NCBI GenBank assembly: GCA_036491755.1
Contig: DASXBJ010000128.1
Coordinates: forward strand, 1-11,347
Source: DASXBJ01 sp036491755
Lineage (GTDB): Bacteria > Chloroflexota > Dormibacteria > Dormibacterales > Dormibacteraceae
DNA: 11,347 nucleotides
Reading direction: 5' to 3'
Shown here: positions 1 through 5,232 of the stretch, one piece after another
Layout of the letters: every line of letters begins with the position of its first letter
How positions within the stretch are numbered: position 1 is the stretch's first letter
The notes under the pieces: generated by a model
What the model was told of the DNA's origin: nothing
Database searches by the model: none
What the model saw: only the letters and a program-made list of their open reading frames with translations
Program-made: the position numbers and the translations under genes

Positions 1-186
1 GACACCTACGTCCCGCGCTCCGAGTATCCGTTCGAGGTCGTCGGCCTCGTGAGTCTGCTGGTCGGCGTCGAGGGCTCGGTCACCGTCGAGGTGCCCGCAA
101 TCCCTCGGCCGGGCCAGCGTTTAGCCAGAAGCGGGAAGGGAGGGATTCGAACCCTCGAGGGAGCTTTACACCCCCTACCCGCTTAG
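1..186 (+). CDS. 3' end of an unidentified CDS (partial at left edge)
   Basis: Frame 1 is open from the left edge to a TAG at 184-186. Up to about position 120 nearly every codon ends in G or C, which is what real genes in this window show. The peptide begins DTYVPRSEYPFEVVGLVSLL and continues with a hydrophobic, valine-rich stretch; I do not recognise the family. After about position 120 the codon pattern degrades, because the frame runs through the antisense of the tRNA-Ser gene. A TAG in the next frame at 122-124 lies just before the tRNA, so a one-base difference would give a tidier end there. Whether the true C-terminus overlaps the tRNA is therefore uncertain. That coding sequence enters from the left is moderately supported by codon bias only. 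Confidence 0.45.
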   Translation, partial: DTYVPRSEYPFEVVGLVSLLVGVEGSVTVEVPAIPRPGQRLARSGKGGIRTLEGALHPLPA

Positions 187-221
187 CAGGCGGGTGCTTT
201 CGGCCACTCAGCCACCTCCCC
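132..221 (-). tRNA. tRNA-Ser (anticodon GCU)
   Basis: Read on the minus strand, this folds as a class II tRNA of 90 nt. The acceptor stem GGGGAGG pairs with CCTTCCC (one G-T wobble). The D arm begins GCTGAG. The anticodon stem CCCGC/GCGGG encloses the loop CTGCTAA, giving anticodon GCT, which reads serine AGC/AGU codons. A long variable arm typical of tRNA-Ser follows, then a T arm GAGGG-TTCGAAT-CCCTC. The discriminator base at position 132 is G, as expected for serine. The 3' CCA is not encoded. The gene is divergent from the GH15 gene and convergent with the partial CDS at the left edge. Confidence 0.97.
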
Positions 222-242
222 AAGGAGTCCGGGCGTCGATCG

Positions 243-248
243 ATTCTA
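243..248 (-). promoter_or_regulatory. candidate -10 box for tRNA-Ser
   Basis: The minus strand reads TAGAAT here, five of six matches to TATAAT. It lies 21 nt upstream of the first tRNA base, which would give a short 5' leader of about 15 nt. No convincing -35 hexamer is visible at 16-18 nt spacing. The call rests on position and hexamer only. Confidence 0.4.
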
Positions 249-267
249 TTCTGACTCGGCTGCTCAC

Positions 268-273
268 CATACT
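268..273 (+). promoter_or_regulatory. candidate -10 box for the GH15 gene, near-leaderless
   Basis: CATACT matches four of six bases of TATAAT and ends 9 nt before the ATG at 283, so transcription would begin at or within a few bases of the start codon. No Shine-Dalgarno sequence lies before that ATG, which agrees with a leaderless mRNA. The geometry resembles the better TATAGT box of the 3525 gene. It is a weak match on its own. Confidence 0.35.
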
Positions 274-282
274 TAGTGCCCG

Positions 283-2526
283 ATGGAGGCACCAGGAGGA
301 CCCGGCGCGCCCCCGATGTGGGGTCCCGGACGCAAGATGGCGTTCGGCACGGCGCCCACGAAGACCAGCAAGCTCTGGTACACGCTCGCCGATGGAGCGC
401 TCAGCGAGGTCTTCTTTCCCTTCCTCGACCGGCCCGTGCTGCACGAGCTCCGCTTCTTCGCCTCCGCCGGCGGGGCGCCGCCCGTCGATGACAGCCGCGA
501 TGGGCAGCACAGCATCAGCTGGTTGAGCCCAGGCGTCCCGGCGTTCAAGGTCGATACGACGCACCACGAGTACCGCCTGACCAAGGAGTTCTTCTCTGAC
601 CCTCAGGAGAACGCGCTGATCATCGCCGCCAACTTCACTCCCGAGCTGCCCGACGTCCGGCTGTACCTCCAGGCATCGGCGCACTGGCAGCCAGGAACCG
701 AGGGGAACCACGGCAGCGTGATCGACACTCATCCGCCGGCGCTGCTCATGCAGCAGCAGGACGTGTGGATTTGCATCGTCGGTCCGTTCAGCAAGTGCAC
801 CGTCGGGTACTACCGCAGCTCGGACCTGCAGATCGACCTGCACGACGGCGACGGATACCTCACCAGTCCTTACGACAGCGCAGGTCCCGGCAACGTGGCG
901 GTCGGCGCCGAGATCGGCATCCGGGCCGGCGCTCTCCAGATCGCCATCGGCTTTGCCCATTCCCGCGCGGACGCCGAAGAGATCGCCCGCCAGACGCTGC
1001 AAAAAGGCGCAGGCGCCGTGCGGCAGGAGTTCGAAAGGGCGTGGCGTCCGCATCTCGACATGCCGCCTGCCCTCGCGAAGGTCAGCGGTGACGAGGGCAT
1101 GCTCGCACGCGCCTCGATGTCAGTCCTGCGCTCGCTCGAGGACAAGTCGTACGCCGGCGCCTTCGTTGCATCGCCGAGCGCGCCCTGGGGCGAGACCAAC
1201 CACGACGGCAACCACGTCTACCACCTGGTCTGGCCGCGCGACCTCTGCCGCATTGCCACCGCCTTGCTCGACGCTGGGGACGTCGCCGCAGCGCTGCGTG
1301 CGTTCCGCCATCTCGAAGCGCACCAGCGGCCGGACGGCGGCTGGCATCAGAACTGGAAGCTCGACGGCACGCCGCACTGGACTTCGACGGAGCTCGATCA
1401 GGTAGCGCTGCCGATTCTTCTTGCGTGGCGGCTGGGCGTCGCGGGAAGCCTGGACCACGACCCCTTTCCGGTGATGGTCCGTCCGGCCGCCCAGTTCATA
1501 ATCCGAGAGGGGCCGATGACCCAGCTCGACCGATGGGAAGACCTCGGTGGCCTTTCGCCGTCGACTCTCGCAGCCTGCATTGCGGCGCTCATCGTGGCGG
1601 CTGAGTTCGCCGGCGACGCGGGCGAGCATGTGGCGTCGAGTCACCTTCGTGCGGTCGCGGACTACTGGAACGACCGCGTCGAGGCATGGTGCACGACGCG
1701 GACCGGCCAGTACGTGCGCCTGTCCACCGATCCAGACGTGCAGCCGGCAGGCGGGGCGATCGCCCCCGAGTTCCTCGAGCTGGTTCGCTACGGGCTGCGG
1801 CGACCGAAGGACGACCGCATCATGCGCAGCCTGCAGGCGGTGGACGGAACCCTGAAGGTGAGCCTCCCATCGGGACCGAGCTGGCGGCGGTACGTCGGTG
1901 ACCAGTACGGCGAGCACGAAAACGGAGCGCCGTGGGACGGCACCGGGCGGGGCCGCGCGTGGCCGGTGCTGACGGGCGAACGGGCCCGACACTTTTTCTC
2001 GATGGGCCTACCGGCCGCCGAGCTGGTCCGAACGCTCGAGGGTTTCGCCGGGCAGAGCCTGATGCTCCCCGAACAGCTGTGGGATGCCGCGGACATCCCC
2101 GCTAAAGGGCTCCAGCTCGGCCGGCCCAATGGATCGGCATGCCCGCTCGGCTGGGCGCACGCGGAGTATCTCGAGCTCCTGACCACGATCGCGCTCGGCG
2201 GATTCCCCGACATCGTGCTTCCGGCCCGCCGTCGCTACACCGAGGTGCCACCGTCCGAGCCGGCCTTCGTCTGGTCTCACCGCCACCAGATCACCAAGAT
2301 CGTGGCGGGCCGGCGGCTTCGCGTTCAGCTGCCACGGCCCGGCGCCGTGCATTACACGTTCGACGAGTGGAAGTCGTTCAGCGAGGTCGAGGCGACGGAC
2401 ACCACGCTTGGAGTGTGGATCGCCGAGATCCCGTGCCACAGGCTGTCGCCCGGAACCGAATTCGCCTGGACCGCGCATTACGTCAGCGGATGGGAGGGGA
2501 AGAACTTCAGGCTGACAGTGGTGTGA
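283..2526 (+). CDS. GH15 glucoamylase/glucodextranase-type glycoside hydrolase
   Basis: A 747-aa inverting alpha-glucan hydrolase of family GH15, expected to release beta-D-glucose from non-reducing ends of alpha-glucans. Residues about 1-260 form the beta-sandwich N domain of glucodextranase/bacterial glucoamylase; the N-terminal APGGPGAPPMW and the following TSKLWYTL segment match how that domain begins, which supports the 283 ATG. The (alpha/alpha)6 catalytic domain spans about 270-645: VWPRD (316-320), RWEDLGGLSPST with predicted general acid E419, and LPEQLWD with predicted general base E597. A further beta-rich segment occupies about 645-747. There is no signal peptide, so it is probably cytoplasmic and would act on glycogen, maltodextrin or imported oligosaccharides. 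Dextran or trehalose cannot be excluded as substrate, since GH15 includes glucodextranases and trehalases. It appears monocistronic, flanked by a divergent tRNA and a convergent gene. Confidence 0.93.
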   Translation: MEAPGGPGAPPMWGPGRKMAFGTAPTKTSKLWYTLADGALSEVFFPFLDRPVLHELRFFASAGGAPPVDDSRDGQHSISWLSPGVPAFKVDTTHHEYRLTKEFFSDPQENALIIAANFTPELPDVRLYLQASAHWQPGTEGNHGSVIDTHPPALLMQQQDVWICIVGPFSKCTVGYYRSSDLQIDLHDGDGYLTSPYDSAGPGNVAVGAEIGIRAGALQIAIGFAHSRADAEEIARQTLQKGAGAVRQEFERAWRPHLDMPPALAKVSGDEGMLARASMSVLRSLEDKSYAGAFVASPSAPWGETNHDGNHVYHLVWPRDLCRIATALLDAGDVAAALRAFRHLEAHQRPDGGWHQNWKLDGTPHWTSTELDQVALPILLAWRLGVAGSLDHDPFPVMVRPAAQFIIREGPMTQLDRWEDLGGLSPSTLAACIAALIVAAEFAGDAGEHVASSHLRAVADYWNDRVEAWCTTRTGQYVRLSTDPDVQPAGGAIAPEFLELVRYGLRRPKDDRIMRSLQAVDGTLKVSLPSGPSWRRYVGDQYGEHENGAPWDGTGRGRAWPVLTGERARHFFSMGLPAAELVRTLEGFAGQSLMLPEQLWDAADIPAKGLQLGRPNGSACPLGWAHAEYLELLTTIALGGFPDIVLPARRRYTEVPPSEPAFVWSHRHQITKIVAGRRLRVQLPRPGAVHYTFDEWKSFSEVEATDTTLGVWIAEIPCHRLSPGTEFAWTAHYVSGWEGKNFRLTVV

Positions 2527-2549
2527 AGCTCGGCGTTGCCTCACCCTGA

Positions 2550-2575
2550 CCCTCTTCCCGCGGCGCGGGAGAGGG
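2550..2575. terminator. GC-rich hairpin between convergent genes, REP-like
   Basis: CCCTC-T-TCCCGC pairs with GCGGGA-GAGGG around a 3-nt GGC loop, making an 11-bp stem with one bulged T. It occupies most of the 54-nt gap between the convergent GH15 gene and the minus-strand 2581-3468 gene, so it could terminate or stabilise both transcripts. No U-tract follows on either strand. The preceding CTCACCCTGACCCTC resembles the core of dispersed palindromic repeats found in many GC-rich genomes, so it may be a REP-like unit rather than a dedicated terminator. Confidence 0.6.
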
Positions 2576-2580
2576 CAAGC

Positions 2581-3468
2581 TCACCTCTCTTCGGGCGCGT
2601 CCAGGTCGTCGAGCCTCAGCTCGTTGCCGGCGTCCTCGTCGAACTGGCTGTGCAGCTCGCCGCAGTCGGCGCAGCGGTAGTACTCGCCAACAAACCCCTT
2701 GTGCCAGACCGCGTAGCTGACCACCCCCGGCTCCTCGACCAGGATCTCCTGCTCCAGCCTGTAGATCACCTGCTCCCAGCCGCCAACCTCGATGTCGTCG
2801 TCCAGAACGACGACGCAGTAGGGGTGGGGCTCGCCCCACATCATGGTCACCTCGCCCCGGCGCTCGTCGTCGACATTGACGATCGACCACGCCTCGGCCG
2901 CCTGGGCACGAGTGCTGCGCACCAGGCGGAGGTGCGCCCAGAACCGCTCGGCGGATTCGCGCTCGGCCTTGTCGTGCTCGGCCTGCGCTTCCTGGAACGC
3001 GCTCCACATGCGCAGGAGGTGGTTGCGGAACCGGTGATAGGTCGGCAGGAGCTTGGGTTGCTGCTTGGGTGATCCGATGAGCTGCTCGAACGCGTGCTCG
3101 AACGCCGCCTCGACCCGCTCCTGGCGGTCGGCGACATCCGGCGCCCAGGCCTCATCCTCGGACAGCCGCATGCTCTCGTTCAGAACAACCTCGAAATCGA
3201 GCCAGTCGTCGCCGAACTCCGGAACGAAGACGCTCTCCACGAGGTCGGCCAGGCGGTGCTCCTCGAGCACAGCGGGAGTCACTTTGCCCCTGGCGTCAGG
3301 CCAGCCCTTCCAGCCCATGACGTTGTGGATCCAATAGTCGAAGACCGTGACCGCGTACTGCAGCGCAGCGGGCGAGCTCCAAATCCCTTCCGGCCAGGTT
3401 TTCTTGCCCGTCCGGACCTTGTTGTACAGGGCGATGACCTGCTCTTCGTCGAGGTATTCGGTTTCCAT
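2581..3468 (-). CDS. conserved-looking hypothetical protein, 295 aa, C-terminal CxxC
   Basis: I do not recognise this family. The protein is soluble, acidic and rich in Trp, Glu and Asp, with no signal peptide or membrane segment. Residues 1-130 look alpha-helical with several Trp-containing segments (WPEGIW, YWIHNVMGWKGW). Residues about 145-195 are charged and helical (HRFRNHLLRMW onward) and could form a coiled coil. Residues 205-262 look like beta strands (VTMMWGEPHPYCVVVLDDD). The C-terminus has C266-x-x-C269 followed by ELH, half of a possible zinc ribbon; C218 is the only other cysteine. The ATG at 3468 is preceded by GGGAGGG at 4-nt spacing and a TATAGT box. Dense G/C third positions support real coding. 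The gene diverges from the moeB-like gene and converges on the GH15 gene, so it forms its own transcription unit. No function is assigned. Confidence 0.85.
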   Translation of the reverse strand: METEYLDEEQVIALYNKVRTGKKTWPEGIWSSPAALQYAVTVFDYWIHNVMGWKGWPDARGKVTPAVLEEHRLADLVESVFVPEFGDDWLDFEVVLNESMRLSEDEAWAPDVADRQERVEAAFEHAFEQLIGSPKQQPKLLPTYHRFRNHLLRMWSAFQEAQAEHDKAERESAERFWAHLRLVRSTRAQAAEAWSIVNVDDERRGEVTMMWGEPHPYCVVVLDDDIEVGGWEQVIYRLEQEILVEEPGVVSYAVWHKGFVGEYYRCADCGELHSQFDEDAGNELRLDDLDAPEER

Positions 3469-3472
3469 GCCG

Positions 3473-3479
3473 CCCTCCC
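3473..3479 (-). promoter_or_regulatory. ribosome-binding site of the 295-aa protein gene
   Basis: The minus strand reads GGGAGGG, 4 nt before the ATG at 3468, and supports that start. It lies directly after the TATAGT box, so the usual +1 position would fall near its end. Either transcription starts a little early or the site is only partly present in the mRNA. Confidence 0.5.
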
Positions 3480-3485
3480 ACTATA
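3480..3485 (-). promoter_or_regulatory. -10 box (TATAGT) for the 295-aa protein gene
   Basis: The minus strand reads TATAGT, five of six bases of TATAAT, ending 11 nt before the ATG at 3468. That implies a 5' leader of only about 5 nt. No clear -35 hexamer is seen. It is back-to-back with an identical box on the plus strand at 3511-3516, 25 bp away. Confidence 0.6.
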
Positions 3486-3510
3486 GGAATAAGCGCCAAA
3501 GCACCCTGGG

Positions 3511-3516
3511 TATAGT
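3511..3516 (+). promoter_or_regulatory. -10 box (TATAGT) of the six-gene operon, leaderless
   Basis: TATAGT ends 8 nt before the ATG at 3525, so the expected +1 (6-8 nt downstream) coincides with the start codon or lies one or two bases before it. There is no Shine-Dalgarno sequence between the box and the ATG. Both facts point to a leaderless mRNA heading the 3525-10985 operon. No good -35 hexamer is visible at 17-nt spacing. Confidence 0.65.
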
Positions 3517-3524
3517 CATTTGAG

Positions 3525-4370
3525 ATGGCACCGTCCCGTGGATTCACCCCCGACCAGGTGGCGCGCTATGCCCGTCACCTCATCCTGCCGGAAGTCGGCG
3601 GAGCCGGCCAGCGCAAGCTGCTCGGTTCGAGCGTCCTGCTCCTTGGTGCCGGCGGGCTCGGATCGCCCGCGTCCATGTACCTCGCGGCTGCCGGCGTCGG
3701 CAAGATCGGGATCGTCGACTTCGACGTCGTCGACGCTTCCAATCTCCAGCGGCAGCTGCTCCACGGCCACGATGACATCGGCAGACCCAAGGTTGAGTCC
3801 GCTGCAGAGACTCTGAGGAACCTGAACCCTGACGTCGAGGTCGTCCCAATCAACGAACACCTCAACTCCGAGACGGCGATGCGGATCTTCTCGCCCTACG
3901 ACATCATCGTGGACGGCACCGACAACTTCCCGACTCGCTATCTCGCCAATGATGCGGCGCACTTCCTGGCCAAGCCGCTCGTCCACGGAAGCATCTTCCG
4001 GTTCGAGGGCAGGCTAGCGATGTTCGATTCCGCCAGGGGCACGGGCTGCTACCGGTGCCTGTTCCCCGAGCCCCCCCCGCCCGGATCGGTGCAGAGCTGC
4101 GCAGAGGCGGGCGTGTTCGGGGTGCTGCCGGGGATCATCGGCAGCATGATGGCCTTCGAGACGATCAAGTACCTCTTGAACATCGGCCGCCCGATGATCG
4201 GCCGCTACCTGCTCTTCGAGGGCGAGGACATGACCTTCCGCGAGCTGAAGTTGCGCCAGAACAAGGCGTGCCCGCTATGCGGCGAGAACCCGACCGTCAC
4301 ATCGCTGATCGATTACGAGGCGTGGTGCGGCGCCCCCGCCATGGAGCCCTCGGAAGCCCGAGCGAGCTAA
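3525..4370 (+). CDS. moeB: MoeB/ThiF/HesA-family E1-like adenylyltransferase without rhodanese domain
   Basis: A 281-aa member of the ubiquitin-activating E1 superfamily that adenylates the C-terminal Gly-Gly of a small sulfur carrier such as MoaD or ThiS, preparing it for thiocarboxylation in molybdopterin, thiamine or thiolation pathways. Visible hallmarks are the nucleotide-binding GAGGLG (41-46), D65-x-D67, NLQRQ (73-77), K89, the DGTDN loop around D130, two zinc-binding pairs C175-x-x-C178 and C249-x-x-C252, and C192 in SCAEAGVFG, equivalent to the conserved reactive cysteine. The C-terminus ends just after LIDYEAWCGAP, where actinobacterial MoeZ proteins continue into a rhodanese domain; this one stops, so the sulfur donor must be separate. 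No MoaD- or ThiS-like carrier gene lies nearby. It heads the operon from a leaderless-looking promoter, and larE follows after 12 nt. The fold is certain; the exact carrier is not. Confidence 0.9.
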   Translation: MAPSRGFTPDQVARYARHLILPEVGGAGQRKLLGSSVLLLGAGGLGSPASMYLAAAGVGKIGIVDFDVVDASNLQRQLLHGHDDIGRPKVESAAETLRNLNPDVEVVPINEHLNSETAMRIFSPYDIIVDGTDNFPTRYLANDAAHFLAKPLVHGSIFRFEGRLAMFDSARGTGCYRCLFPEPPPPGSVQSCAEAGVFGVLPGIIGSMMAFETIKYLLNIGRPMIGRYLLFEGEDMTFRELKLRQNKACPLCGENPTVTSLIDYEAWCGAPAMEPSEARAS

Positions 4371-4382
4371 TCTGGGCTGGAA

Positions 4383-5207
4383 TTGATCCAGCTCGACCGG
4401 CACGACGCGACCAGGCTGGAATCCGTGCGTGGAATCGTGCGAGGGCTGGGCTCGGTGCTGATCGCCTACTCGGGCGGGGTCGACTCCACCTTGCTGCTCA
4501 AGGTGGCCCTTGACGAGCTGGGCGACGGCGCGGTGGCTGCGCTGGCGAGCTCGCCCGCCTATCCCGAGTCAGAGCAGGAGGAGGCCAGACAGCTGGCGCG
4601 CTCACTCGGCGCGCGACTGGTCGAGGTGACCACCGGCGAGGTCGAGCTCGAGGCATATGCCCGCAACAACCCGGATCGATGCTTCCACTGCAAGGAGGAG
4701 CTGTTCGACACGCTGGAGCCGATCCAGCGCGAGCTCGGCCTGGCCCATCTCGCGTATGGCGCAACGGCCGACGACGCCGGCGATCACCGGCCCGGCCACG
4801 GCTCGGCGGTGCGGCGCGGCGTCCGCTTCCCGCTGCTGGAGGCGGGGATGGCCAAGTCCGAGATCCGGGCGGCCGCGCGCGAACTTGGGTTGCCCAACTG
4901 GAACAAGCCGTCCTTCGCTTGCCTGTCATCGCGCATTCCGCATGGCACGACGGTGACGGTGGCCGCTCTGCGGCAGATCGAGGCCGCCGAATCCGCCCTC
5001 AAGGCGCTCGGCTTCACCCAGGTCCGCGTCCGCCACCACGGCGACGTGGCCCGCATCGAGGTCGACCCCTCGCAGATCTCCAGGCTGATCGCCGAGCGCG
5101 CAAGCGTTGCGGCGGCCGTCCGCGCCGCCGGCTACACGTTCGTGGCCGCTGATCTCGAGGGTTACGCGACCGGCAGCCTGAACCGCACCTGGAAGCCGAC
5201 CGTCTAG
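4383..5207 (+). CDS. larE: LarE-type ATP-dependent sulfur transferase
   Basis: A 274-aa PP-loop enzyme of the LarE family. LarE adenylates the pyridinium-3,5-biscarboxylic acid mononucleotide precursor and adds sulfur, making the nickel-pincer cofactor of lactate racemase and related enzymes. The PP-loop SGGVDST is at 30-36, NPDRCFHCKEELF carries C100 and C103, GATADDAGDHRPG is at 126-138, and KPSFACLSSR contains C180, equivalent to the sulfur-donating cysteine of Lactobacillus LarE (C176). Three cysteines together fit the LarE subgroup reported to hold a [4Fe-4S] cluster instead of sacrificing its own cysteine sulfur; that is inference here. The chosen start is TTG 4383, 12 nt after moeB; GTG 4425 is an in-frame alternative that still retains the PP-loop. 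LarA, LarB and LarC are not in the window, so the client pathway is unproven. Cotranscription with the E1 gene suggests a shared sulfur role. Confidence 0.9.
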   Translation: MIQLDRHDATRLESVRGIVRGLGSVLIAYSGGVDSTLLLKVALDELGDGAVAALASSPAYPESEQEEARQLARSLGARLVEVTTGEVELEAYARNNPDRCFHCKEELFDTLEPIQRELGLAHLAYGATADDAGDHRPGHGSAVRRGVRFPLLEAGMAKSEIRAAARELGLPNWNKPSFACLSSRIPHGTTVTVAALRQIEAAESALKALGFTQVRVRHHGDVARIEVDPSQISRLIAERASVAAAVRAAGYTFVAADLEGYATGSLNRTWKPTV

Positions 5208-5224
5208 CGGCGCTGCTCGGGCCC

Positions 5225-5230
5225 GGACGG
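5225..5230 (+). promoter_or_regulatory. weak ribosome-binding site of glpK
   Basis: GGACGG lies 2 nt before the GTG at 5233, a close but plausible Shine-Dalgarno placement. It is the best candidate in the 25-nt gap after larE, and it favours the GTG start over downstream codons. Confidence 0.35.
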
Positions 5231-5232
5231 AC

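Noticed and set aside
208..1992. Two long minus-strand frames (208-1053 and 1120-1992) antisense to the GH15 gene
   Set aside because: Both are shadows of the GH15 reading frame, with no promoter, no ribosome-binding site and no recognisable domain.
2536..3072. Plus-strand frame starting MPHPDPLPAARERA
   Set aside because: That peptide is the familiar spurious translation of a REP-like palindrome, and the rest is antisense to the 295-aa protein gene.
4371..4382. Riboswitch or attenuator ahead of larE or in the other operon gaps
   Set aside because: Intergenic gaps are 4-25 nt, too short for any structured leader.
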